A DNA stretch of 64,000 bases. Origin: JALHNI01 sp965229305. Lineage in GTDB: Bacteria; Acidobacteriota; Terriglobia; Bryobacterales; Bryobacteraceae. Both the position numbers and the translations under genes were made by a program. The notes below the pieces were generated by a model. That model had not been told where the DNA came from, did not search any database, and was given only the letters and a program-made list of their open reading frames with translations. Numbering within the stretch: the first letter of the stretch is position 1; each line of letters opens with the position of its first letter. The DNA lies in assembly GCA_965229305.1 (NCBI GenBank), contig CBDDIZ010000019.1, forward strand, positions 1 through 64,000. Direction: 5' to 3'. Positions 19,940 to 29,912 of this stretch are shown here, one piece after another.

Positions 19940-20655
19940 CCAACAAAGCCGTTCATGTTGAAGCGGCCCTCGGCCAGCGACACGAAGCCGCCTTCCACCG
20001 CGTTCATGCCACGCACGGTGATCGAGAAATTGCCGGCGTCGGAGACGCGCAGCAGATCGGTCTCCTTCAGATACCAAAGGCTGGCATCGAACTTCTCGAC
20101 CGGAAGACCCAAGCCATCTTCGAGTTGCTTCACACTCAGCGCCGGCAGACGAGGCTTCAACAGTCGCTGGCGATAGCAGATCTCCACCAGCGCCGCGCGC
20201 GTGCGCTTCTCTTTGTCGATGTCGAGCCCGTCCATGAAGCGCCGCGGATCGAGAGCGGCCTCGTCATCGCCTTCGCCGGCCTCGGCCGTGGCGGTCGAAG
20301 GAGTTGGTGGCTCGGCTGCTGGTCCCCCGGACGTTGGTACAGGTACCTCCACGACTTTTGTTTCCACAACCGGCGCTGCTCTCGCGGGTTCATTCGCAGT
20401 AGTGACCGGAGGAAGAGAGGGAGGAGGAGTGAGCCGCGCCTGCCGTTCAAGGTCGTAGGCGGCGCGGCTCCCGACATCCAGCAACGTCGCCGCCGCTTGT
20501 TGCAGCAACGAAAATTGGGCGGCCGAATAGTTCTCCGGCGCCGCCAATTGGTACTTCAACGAGAGCATCTGGTGGACACGCTTGATGGTGTCCCGTTCCG
20601 CATTCGGACTCAGTTGGAGGACTTCGTACAGATCCACAAATTCTGCAGCGGGCAT
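19936..20655 (-). CDS. J-domain-like protein lacking HPD
   Basis: A 239-residue soluble protein. Residues 7-70 look like a J domain: DLYEVLQLSPNAERDTIKRVH, then a helix ending in SRAAYDLER. The HPD tripeptide that stimulates DnaK is absent; the place after KY reads QLAAPEN. A proline/alanine-rich linker (about 75-125) leads to a C-terminal 100 residues that may form a winged helix (LPALSVKQLEDGLGLP, YLKETDLLRVSD). It may be a scaffold or regulator rather than a chaperone partner. Convergent with the NtrC-type gene, sharing CTAG. Confidence 0.65.
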   Translation of the reverse strand: MPAAEFVDLYEVLQLSPNAERDTIKRVHQMLSLKYQLAAPENYSAAQFSLLQQAAATLLDVGSRAAYDLERQARLTPPPSLPPVTTANEPARAAPVVETKVVEVPVPTSGGPAAEPPTPSTATAEAGEGDDEAALDPRRFMDGLDIDKEKRTRAALVEICYRQRLLKPRLPALSVKQLEDGLGLPVEKFDASLWYLKETDLLRVSDAGNFSITVRGMNAVEGGFVSLAEGRFNMNGFVG

Positions 20656-20829
20656 GTTAACAAAGGATATCGGCCGAATGCGGGCCGGAGATTAATCGGC
20701 CGCGTCGTCTAAAACTTGTCCCCACCCTGAGGTGTACTCCCCCGGTGTATCCCTAAGTTCGGCCCGGCAATGCCCCTCTATGATTTTTGGGTACTAATAC
20801 TATTTGTCCTGCCTTGTCAAGGCTTTTCC

Positions 20830-20858
20830 TTGACCCTCCACCCCGAAACGTCTTAGAT
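20830..20858 (+). promoter_or_regulatory. Sigma-70-like promoter for the PilZ gene
   Basis: TTGACC at 20830-20835 and TTAGAT at 20853-20858 are separated by exactly 17 bases. A start site about seven bases beyond the -10 box would fall near 20865, four bases before the GTG start codon, so the transcript would be leaderless or almost so. No Shine-Dalgarno-like sequence precedes the GTG, which agrees. Confidence 0.55.
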
Positions 20859-20868
20859 TAACAACACA

Positions 20869-21219
20869 GTGAACGATCAGAGACGCAGCAAACGGTTTGA
20901 CCTGAAGCTTCCGATGGAAGTTATCCGGCCGCATCACTCCCCCGCCCACCTTCTTGGCGAGACGTGTAACATCAGTTCTAACGGCGTCCTTTTCAAAACT
21001 GACCACCCGATTGACCTCGGCGAATCCCTCGAATACTACGTCACCCTCCCGACGGCCCCCTCCCCCAACGAACGCCTGCGCTTGCGCTGTGTCGGCAAAG
21101 TAGTCCGGGTCACTGAACCAGATGCGCTGGAAACTACCCCCGAACATGTCCTGGCTGTCACCATGGAACGTTACGAGTTCATGCGACAGCGTGTGGCCGC
21201 CAAAGCCATTGCCATCTAG
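20869..21219 (+). CDS. PilZ domain protein
   Basis: A 116-residue single-domain protein of the PilZ family, which binds cyclic di-GMP. The two binding motifs are present in good form: RRSKR near residue 5 (RxxxR) and NISSNG near residue 34 ([D/N]xSxxG). It would act as a c-di-GMP-responsive adaptor, for example for motility or surface polysaccharide. The start is GTG 20869 with no ribosome-binding site, just downstream of a well-spaced promoter. The stop shares CTAG with the convergent aminotransferase gene. Confidence 0.88.
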   Translation: MNDQRRSKRFDLKLPMEVIRPHHSPAHLLGETCNISSNGVLFKTDHPIDLGESLEYYVTLPTAPSPNERLRLRCVGKVVRVTEPDALETTPEHVLAVTMERYEFMRQRVAAKAIAI

Positions 21220-22399
21220 CGCAAGTAGCGACTCAATCGAGCGAGCGCTTCTTCGAGAATCGTTGAGTCCGACGCATAGCAGATCCGCACCGAGCCTTCG
21301 CCGCCTGCCCCAAACGCCACCCCCGGCGCGATTCCCACCCGAGTCTCTTCCAGCAGCCGCTTGCAGAAACCGAATGAATCCGTAAGACCGTCCACGCGCG
21401 GGAACAGGTAGAACGCCCCTTCGGGCTGGGGCACCGTCAGGCCGGGAATCTTCTGCAGAGTCTTGAGGCACAGATCGCGATTGCGCTTCAGTTGCGCCAG
21501 GATCCCGGTGACGGTGGCTTCGCCTTCGGCCAGCGCCGTCTCGGCCGCGCGCTGCGTAAAGCTCGCCGCGTGCGACACGATGAACTCGTTGAGTTCGGCA
21601 GCCCGTTTGGCCAGATCCCGCCGGGCTACGATCCAGCCCAGCCGCCAGCCCGTCATGCAATACGTCTTCGAAAAGGACTGCACGACGATCACGGCATCGT
21701 CCCGCGTCGCCTGGCGCAGGATGGACGGCATGGGCGTCCCCAACGGGACGTCTGAAGGATACGCCAAGCGTTCGTAAACCTCGTCGGCCATCAGCCACAG
21801 ACCATGCCGGCGAGTAAAGTCGAGCAAACGACGCTGATCGTCCTCGGTGGCCACCCAGCCGAGCGGATTGGAGGGCGACGTGTAGATCAGCAGGCGCGTC
21901 CGGGGCGTGAGTGCCGCCTCCAGGGCGTCAAAGTCGATGCCGTAGCGGTCGCCCACGAGGGGCTGCGCGACTTCCACCACGCGCGCGCCGCACATTTGGA
22001 CGATGGCGCTGCCGTTCGGCCACGCGGGCGTCAGGACGAGGGCTTCGTCACCGGGGTCGAGCACGCAGCGGATGCTGTTGTTGAGCGCCTGGACGCCGCT
22101 CGCCGTGATGACGATCTCGCCCATCGGGTCGCGGTCAACGCCATGGCGCTCGCGGTAATAGCGCGCCAATTCCCGCCGCAACGACGGCAATCCCGCGTTC
22201 TCGCTGTAGAAGGTGTAGCCTTCGTCCATCGCGCGCTGGGCGGCCTGACGGATGAAGGCCGGGGTCGGCAGATTGCTTTCGCCAAAGTAGAGACGCAGCA
22301 CCCGCTCGCTGCTGCCCTCGTCGAGCCGCATCGCCAACTCGGCCAGTTCCCGAATCCGCGAGTACGGAATCGCCTGGGCGGACGGAGCTACTTGCGCCA

Positions 22400-22400
<1 letters not shown>
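21216..22400 (-). CDS. PLP-dependent aminotransferase, class I/II
   Basis: A 394-residue aspartate-aminotransferase-fold enzyme. Seen: the substrate loop YTFYSENAGLPSLR, TSPSNPLG, the cofactor aspartate in WLMADEVYERL, the Schiff-base lysine in SFSKTYCMTGWRLG and the carboxylate-binding arginine in VRICYASD. The amino donor is not defined by sequence. The start is GTG 22400, which shares a base with the purF stop (TAGTG), so it is translated as the last gene of the pur operon. This suggests a link between purine synthesis and glutamate/aspartate supply. Confidence 0.88.
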
Positions 22401-23807
<1,407 letters not shown>

Positions 23808-23818
<11 letters not shown>

Positions 23819-26012
23819 GCAGCATCTCCTCGAAGGCGTTGCGCCAGGTTCGGTTCAGCTCATCAATTTCGCAGTCGAAGAAGCCTTCAACCGCCAGACG
23901 ATCCGCCACGGTTTCCCCGAGACGGACAGCGGGTACATCATACTTCGCCGCAATCGCGGCGACCTCAGCCAGTTTCGCCGTCGAGACCAGAATACGGCTG
24001 GGGCCCTCATGGAACAAAGCAAACTCTGGCGTTAACGGCGTTTCCAGCTTCACGCGAGCGCCGACACCGCCGAAGCTGGCCTCGGCCAAGGCCACGCCCA
24101 GGCCGCCGTCGCCCAAGTCATGGGCGGACTCCACCAGCCCGGCCTGCACGATCTCGCGGATCGCCGCCTGCACGCGCTTTTCGAACTCGACATTCAACGC
24201 CGGCGGCAGACCCCACAGCGTATCCAACACCACCTTGGCGTATTGCGTACCACCAAAGCGCTGATGATCGCTTGAGCCCAGACCACCCACTAGCACCACC
24301 TCGAGCCCGGCCTTCGGGAATCGCACCGGCGGCGGCGCTACCGTCGGCAGAATGCCCACGATGCCCATCACCGGCGTGGGGAAGATGCCTTCACCCAGCG
24401 TCTCGTTATACAAGCTCGCGTTGCCGCCCGTGATCGGCGTCTCGAACGCCCGGCAGGCATCGCCCATGCCACGCAGCGAATCCACCAGTTGGCGCATGAT
24501 TTCCGGACGCTCCGGATTGCCGAAATTGAGGTTATTGGTCGCCGCCACCGGCAGCGCACCCACGGTGGACAGATTGCGGCAACACTCCGCCACCACCAGC
24601 ATCGTGCCCTCGTACGGGTCGAGATAGCAATAGCGGCCGTTGCCGTCCAGCGACATGGCCACACTCGTCCCTGTTTCTTTGATGCGCACGATCGCGGCTT
24701 CGGTTCTCTCGGGGATGGTGAGGGTGTTGGTACGCACTTGATAGTCGTACTGCCCCCAAATCCATTGTTTTGAACACAGATCGGCACTACCAAGCAGTTT
24801 CTTGAGGTCGCCCAGCAGATCCTGCGAAGTAAACACCGGCCCTTCGAGCGGAGCGGTGCGATAGGAGGGAACGTTGTGCGGACGGTCGTAGAGCGGGGCG
24901 TTATCGGCCAGCGGCTGATTCGGAATCTCCGCCACCACCTGCCCTTTGTGCTTCACGCGCAACAGACCGTCGCCCTTCACCGTTCCGATCTGGCAGGCTT
25001 CGAGGCCCCACTTCTTGAAGACGGCGTAAACTTCGTCCTCGCGGCCCTTCTCCGCCACCAGCAGCATGCGCTCCTGCGACTCCGACAACATCATTTCGTA
25101 AGCCGTCAGACCCGTCTCGCGCTGCGGCACCAGGTCGAGGTCGATCTCCACGCCCGTACCCGCACGGCTGCCCATTTCGCAGCTCGACGACGTCAGGCCC
25201 GCCGCACCCATATCCTGGATGCCAACAATCGCCCCCGTCTTCATCGCTTCCAGGCACGCCTCGAGCAGCAGCTTCTCCATGAAGGGGTCGCCCACCTGCA
25301 CGTTCGGACGCTTGTGCTTGCTCTCTTCGGTAAATTCGCCCGAAGCCATCGTGGCGCCGTGGACGCCATCGCGGCCCGTGCGCGCCCCCACGTAAATCAC
25401 GGGATTGCCGACGCCGGTGGCCCGGCCGTAGAACACTTCGTCGTGCCGAAACACGCCCAAGGCAAAGACGTTCACCAGCGGATTGCCGTCGTAGCAGCTC
25501 TCAAAGACAGTCTCGCCGCCCACCGTCGGCACGCCGAAGCAGTTGCCGTAGTGCGCGATGCCGCTAACGACGCCTTCGACGATGCGCCGGTTGCGCGCCC
25601 CGGTCTTGGGGTCGTCCAGCCGTCCGAAGCGGATGGCATCCATCACCGCGATCGGCCGCGCACCCATTGTGAAGATGTCGCGCAGAATGCCGCCCACGCC
25701 CGTGGCCGCGCCCTGGAAGGGCTCGATGAACGACGGGTGATTGTGCGACTCGATCTTGAACGCAATCGCCCAACCGTCGCCGATATCGATGACGCCGGCG
25801 TTCTCGCCCGGGCCTTGCAGCACGCGCGAACTCTCGGTCGGCAGCTTCTTCAAATGGATCTTGGAGCTTTTATAGGAGCAGTGTTCGCTCCACATGACGC
25901 TGAAGATCCCCAATTCCGTCAGGTTGGGCTCGCGGCCCAGAATCCCGACGATGCGCTGGTACTCTTCGTTGTTGATGCGGTGCGTGGCGAGGACTTCGGG
26001 TGAGAAGTTCAT
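23808..26012 (-). CDS. purL: Phosphoribosylformylglycinamidine synthase subunit PurL
   Basis: ATP-dependent synthase subunit, 734 residues, the small form used with separate PurQ and PurS. It converts FGAR to FGAM with ammonia delivered by PurQ. Conserved stretches: SEHCSYKSSKIHLKKLPT, IGDGWAIAFKIESHNHPS, GVGGILRDIFTMGARP, IQDMGAAGLTSSSCEM and HDLGDGGLGVALAE. The start overlaps purQ by ATGA. No purS gene lies in or beside the operon, although small-type PurL normally needs PurS. Confidence 0.97.
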
Positions 26013-26686
26013 GCCGCGACGCTCACCTTGGCGGAAGCCAGGAGCGACTCAAAAATCACGCGTCCGTCCACCGAGCCCATCAGCGGATCGCACGCTCGTT
26101 CCGGATGCGGCATCATGCCCATCACGTTGCGTTCGGCATTCAGGATGCCCGCGATGCGCCGCGCCGAACCGTTGATGTCTTCGGCATAACGCACCACCAC
26201 GCGATCCTCGGCTTCGAGCTGGTCGAGCGTCCGTTCGTCGGCCGTGTAGTTGCCTTCGCCGTGCGCCACCGGCAGCCGCAGCCGCTGCCCCTTCACTGCC
26301 TGCGAGGTAAACGGCGAATGCGTCGTCTCCACGATCAGTTCAGGCTGAGCGCAGACGAACTTCATCCCCGCGTTGCGCAGCAACGCGCCGGGCAGCAGCC
26401 CGCTTTCCACCAGGATCTGGAAGCCGTTGCAGAAGCCCGCCACCGGCCCGCCGGCCCTGGCAAACTCTTTTACGGCCTGCATCACTGGGGAAAACTTCGC
26501 GATGGCGCCGCAGCGGAGATAATCGCCGTAGGAGAAGCCTCCCGGCAGAATCACCGCGTCGACATTGCCAAGCGAATGCTCGTCATGCCAGATGAATTCA
26601 GCTTGCTGGCCCAGGTTCGCGGAGGCCGCGTACCAGGCGTCATGGTCACAGTTGGAGCCGGGAAAAACAACAACACCAAAGCGCAT
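26009..26686 (-). CDS. purQ: Phosphoribosylformylglycinamidine synthase glutaminase PurQ
   Basis: Class I glutamine amidotransferase, 225 residues, which supplies ammonia to PurL. Visible are GSNCDHD at the start, LPGGFSYGDYLRCGAIA, the catalytic cysteine in GFCNGFQ, and the late His-Pro-Glu (MMPHPERA) of the triad. First gene of the purQ-purL-purF-aminotransferase operon. Only about 80 bases separate it from the preceding gene, and no purine riboswitch is recognised there. Confidence 0.97.
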   Translation of the reverse strand: MRFGVVVFPGSNCDHDAWYAASANLGQQAEFIWHDEHSLGNVDAVILPGGFSYGDYLRCGAIAKFSPVMQAVKEFARAGGPVAGFCNGFQILVESGLLPGALLRNAGMKFVCAQPELIVETTHSPFTSQAVKGQRLRLPVAHGEGNYTADERTLDQLEAEDRVVVRYAEDINGSARRIAGILNAERNVMGMMPHPERACDPLMGSVDGRVIFESLLASAKVSVAA

Positions 26687-26767
26687 AGTTGGGTGAAAGG
26701 GGACCGGAGCTTTCAGTGTAGCAAGCGCACCCCGATGGAACTAGCGTCCTTCGGGTACCAGGGCGAT

Positions 26768-27310
26768 TTAGTCGTCCGCCTTGCGCTGAACCTGCGGGCT
26801 CCACGGCGGCACAATCCCGTTCATCCGCGCGTAGGCGATCGATTGCCCCATGTGCTCGGCGATGTGCGCCAGAATGCGCAGGTAGACGTTTTCCACCTTG
26901 GTGTCCACCGTGCCCCAGAACTTCACCGGGCGTTTCATCTGCTCGGGCGTCGTGGCCTGATAGGCCGTCTTCACCGCGACAAACGAATCCTTCAACCAGC
27001 GCTGGATCTCAGCCTTGGTCTTGGGTTTGACGTCCAAATCCCGCGGCGGCTTGCGCCCCACCTGATCGAGCAGTTCGTAATTGGCCACGTAGAGATGCGT
27101 GTAAACTTCGGCCACTGACATCACGCCCGGCGCCGGCCGCCAGGAGTACTTCGCCTCCGGCACCGCTTCGGCCAGTTGCAGCACCTGACGGCTCAGATGC
27201 TCGAGTTCACCCTGGTAGCCGCCGCCCAAGCCGGGCGGCAGCGTTTGCGCGCCGAGCGTGGCCGTCCAGAGAGTGGCGCCCGTCCAGAGGGCAATGGCCA
27301 AATAGCGCAT
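26768..27310 (-). CDS. Secreted DinB-like protein
   Basis: A 180-residue four-helix DinB/YfiT-type protein with a signal peptide (MRYLAIALWTGATLWTATLGAQ). The fold's metal-binding histidines are suggested by VYTHLYVANYE and ILAHIAEHMGQSIAYARMNGIVPP. Cytoplasmic relatives are thiol-S-transferases or metal-dependent hydrolases; the role of exported forms, common in Acidobacteria, is unknown. It follows the LolA-like gene by six bases on the same strand, so the two are probably co-transcribed. Confidence 0.8.
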   Translation of the reverse strand: MRYLAIALWTGATLWTATLGAQTLPPGLGGGYQGELEHLSRQVLQLAEAVPEAKYSWRPAPGVMSVAEVYTHLYVANYELLDQVGRKPPRDLDVKPKTKAEIQRWLKDSFVAVKTAYQATTPEQMKRPVKFWGTVDTKVENVYLRILAHIAEHMGQSIAYARMNGIVPPWSPQVQRKADD

Positions 27311-27316
27311 GAGTGT

Positions 27317-28297
27317 TTACTTCTTTTTCTTCGTCGTGGGCCGATACAGCGGCGCCAGTTCCGGACCGGTTGAAGCCGGAGGCGGTGGCGGAGCCGCCGT
27401 CGTTGAACTCGAATTGCCGCTCGTCGTCGAGTTGCCTGTCTTCGACTTCTGCCGCATGTGCGGCGGCAGGTCCGCGTCAGAGGACGAGGGCGGCGGCGTA
27501 GCCGTTCCCGGAGCCGCCGCACCAGGGGTCGTCGCTCCCGGAGCCGCGCCCGGAGCACTTGGCGGCAGTTCCACCACATCGCCGAACTTGATCGTCGATT
27601 CGGCCTGGAACCGCTTGTAGTTCTCGTACTTCACCGTCATCTTGATCGGCACCGGGCCCGTGTCGAAGTTCAGCGTGTCGTTCGACACCGTATACGTCGG
27701 GAACCAATACTTGCCGTCAATCTGCTCGCGGAACGTCTCGAACTTCGGGAACTGCTGATTCTTCGCAATACCCACGCCGCGTCCGTAGCTCTTCACGATC
27801 TGCAAGTCCTGATCGTCGACGTAGATCATGCCCGAAAAATAGCGCTTGCCCTGTTCGAGCTTCTTCGGCTTCACCGCAAATACGTAGGTGTCCAGTTCGT
27901 CCACCTTCTCGCGGCCCAGGTAGCGCACCCAGTATTGATCCACGTCGGTGGAGGTCAACACAAACGGCTGCGTGTTCCGCATGTCCTGAATGTCTTCCGG
28001 CGTCATGATGATGTTGCGCAGCGTCTGCACGGGCGCCCGCACCACCTTCTCTTCACGCTTGCCATCGCCCGTAAAGACGATGTCGGAGACCTCTTCCCAC
28101 TTGCCACCCGGCGTGCCCATCTCCTGCAGCTTGGCCGATTGGCGGTACGTGTACGCGGCTCGCGCCGCGGAGAATTCACTTTCCTTGGCGGAGAACTTCT
28201 TGATGATCTCGTCGATCTCCGCCTGACTCGGGTTCGCTTTATCGGCCATCAGCAGGCCGACGCTCAGACAAAAGGCAGCCAGGATACGCATACGCAT
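27317..28297 (-). CDS. Secreted LolA-like protein with Pro/Ala-rich tail
   Basis: A 326-residue exported protein (signal MRMRILAAFCLSVGLLMA). Residues 25-235 are rich in beta strands and carry features of outer-membrane-lipoprotein-sorting (LolA/LolB-fold) proteins: FVLTSTDVDQYWVRYLGRE, TYVFAVKPKK, YFSGMIYVDDQDLQIVKSYG. The last 90 residues are low-complexity Pro/Ala/Ser/Thr ending in a lysine run (KKKK). It may carry lipid or lipoprotein across the periplasm; the assignment is by pattern only. First gene of a two-gene unit with the DinB-like protein. Confidence 0.6.
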   Translation of the reverse strand: MRMRILAAFCLSVGLLMADKANPSQAEIDEIIKKFSAKESEFSAARAAYTYRQSAKLQEMGTPGGKWEEVSDIVFTGDGKREEKVVRAPVQTLRNIIMTPEDIQDMRNTQPFVLTSTDVDQYWVRYLGREKVDELDTYVFAVKPKKLEQGKRYFSGMIYVDDQDLQIVKSYGRGVGIAKNQQFPKFETFREQIDGKYWFPTYTVSNDTLNFDTGPVPIKMTVKYENYKRFQAESTIKFGDVVELPPSAPGAAPGATTPGAAAPGTATPPPSSSDADLPPHMRQKSKTGNSTTSGNSSSTTAAPPPPPASTGPELAPLYRPTTKKKK

Positions 28298-28362
28298 AGT
28301 TTCTCAATTGTGTTGACGGCGAGGAAGCGGGTCCGGTTTCGGCGTGAGAAAATGTTAGCCAC

Positions 28363-29865
28363 ATGAGTGAACAGCTTTCTGATATCGGACTCGTCGGCCT
28401 TGCCGTCATGGGGCAAAATCTCGCCCTGAATGTCGCCGACCACGGATTCCGCATCTCCGTTTACAACCGCACCACGGCGACCACGGACAAGTTCGTCGCC
28501 GAAAACCCGAATACGCCCGGCGGTCTCGCCGGCCAGCACACGGTCGAAGCCTTCGTCGCCTCCCTCAAAAAGCCCCGCAAAATCATCATCCTGGTGAAGG
28601 CCGGCGGGCCCACCGACGCCGTGATTGACGGTCTGCTGCCTCACCTCGATCAGGGCGACATCGTCATCGACGGCGGCAACGCCCTCTGGACCGACACCAT
28701 CCGCCGTGAAAAGGACCTCGCCGCCAAGGGCTTCCGCTTCATCGGCTCCGGCGTTTCCGGCGGTGAAGAAGGCGCCCGTTTCGGCCCCTCGCTCATGCCC
28801 GGTGGCGACCTCGCCGCGTACCAAGAGATTGAACCCATCTGGTCGGCCATCGCCGCCAAAGTCGACGCCCAGTCCGGCAAGCCCCTTGAGGGCGCGACCC
28901 CCGGCAAGCCCATCCAGGGCGGCGTCCCCTGCTCCACCTACATCGGGCCCAACGGCGCCGGCCACTACGTCAAGATGGTCCACAACGGCATCGAGTACGG
29001 CGACATGCAGATGATCTGCGAAGCCTACGCCATCATGAAGAACCTGCTCGGCATGTCCGCCACCGAAATCGGTGACGTCTTCGCCGAATGGAACACCGGT
29101 GTGCTCGATTCGTTCCTCATCGAGATCACGGCCGACATTCTGCGGCAGAAGGACCCGATGGCCGGCGGCCCGTTCGTCGACATCGTCCTCGACACCGCCG
29201 GTCAAAAAGGCACCGGCAAGTGGACCTCGGTCAACGCCCTCGACATGGGCGTGCCCGCCCCCACGGTCGCCGAAGCCGTGTTCGCCCGCTGCCTCTCCGC
29301 CGTCAAAGACGAGCGCGTCTATGCCTCCACCAAGCTGGTGGGTCCGGACCAGAAGTTCACGGGCGACAAGAAGGCCATGATCGCGGCGATCCACGACGCC
29401 CTTTACTGCTCGAAGATCTGCTCGTACGCCCAAGGCTTCCAACTGATGCGCGAAGCGCAGAAGGAATACAACTGGACGCTCAACTTTGGCGAAATCGCCC
29501 AGATCTGGCGCGGCGGCTGCATCATCCGCGCCCGCTTCCTGCAGAAGATCACCGAAGCCTTCGCCCGTGACGCGAAGCTCGCCAACCTCCTCCTCGACGA
29601 ATTCTTCAACAGCGAAATCCAGCGGACCCAGGGCAACTGGCGCCGGGTGATCGCCGAAGCCACTCTGGCCGGCGTTCCGGTTCCCACCTTTAGCTCGGCC
29701 CTCGCCTACTATGACGGCTACCGCTCGGCTTCGCTCCCGGCGAACCTCCTGCAAGCTCAACGCGACTACTTCGGAGCGCACACCTACGAGCGCACCGATC
29801 AACCGCGCGGCAAGTTCTTCCACCTGGATTGGCCGGAACCTGGCCGTCCACAGATCGCGGTGTAA
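28363..29865 (+). CDS. gnd: 6-phosphogluconate dehydrogenase, decarboxylating
   Basis: Pentose-phosphate enzyme: 6-phosphogluconate plus NADP+ gives ribulose 5-phosphate, CO2 and NADPH. The 500 residues begin with the dinucleotide site GLAVMGQNLALNVADHGF and the NRT segment typical for NADP binding; the catalytic lysine lies in GAGHYVKMVHNGIEYGDMQ, and the substrate-binding SGVSGGEEGARFGPSLMPGG precedes it. It is a single gene; a 6-bp hairpin directly after the stop may mark the transcript end. Confidence 0.97.
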   Translation: MSEQLSDIGLVGLAVMGQNLALNVADHGFRISVYNRTTATTDKFVAENPNTPGGLAGQHTVEAFVASLKKPRKIIILVKAGGPTDAVIDGLLPHLDQGDIVIDGGNALWTDTIRREKDLAAKGFRFIGSGVSGGEEGARFGPSLMPGGDLAAYQEIEPIWSAIAAKVDAQSGKPLEGATPGKPIQGGVPCSTYIGPNGAGHYVKMVHNGIEYGDMQMICEAYAIMKNLLGMSATEIGDVFAEWNTGVLDSFLIEITADILRQKDPMAGGPFVDIVLDTAGQKGTGKWTSVNALDMGVPAPTVAEAVFARCLSAVKDERVYASTKLVGPDQKFTGDKKAMIAAIHDALYCSKICSYAQGFQLMREAQKEYNWTLNFGEIAQIWRGGCIIRARFLQKITEAFARDAKLANLLLDEFFNSEIQRTQGNWRRVIAEATLAGVPVPTFSSALAYYDGYRSASLPANLLQAQRDYFGAHTYERTDQPRGKFFHLDWPEPGRPQIAV

Positions 29866-29881
29866 CACCACTCTTGTGGTG
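29866..29881 (+). terminator. Hairpin directly after gnd
   Basis: CACCAC (29866-29871), loop TCTT, GTGGTG (29876-29881), immediately after the TAA of gnd. The stem is perfect but short and no T-run follows, so a weak terminator or 3'-end stabiliser is the most that can be said. Confidence 0.45.
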
Positions 29882-29912
29882 AACTTCGCTCGCCGATAGT
29901 TGTTTAGACGAG

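Noticed and set aside
18542..20077. Long open frame antisense to the NtrC-type regulator
   Set aside because: No domain and shadow-like composition; the sense strand has intact REC, AAA+ and HTH domains.
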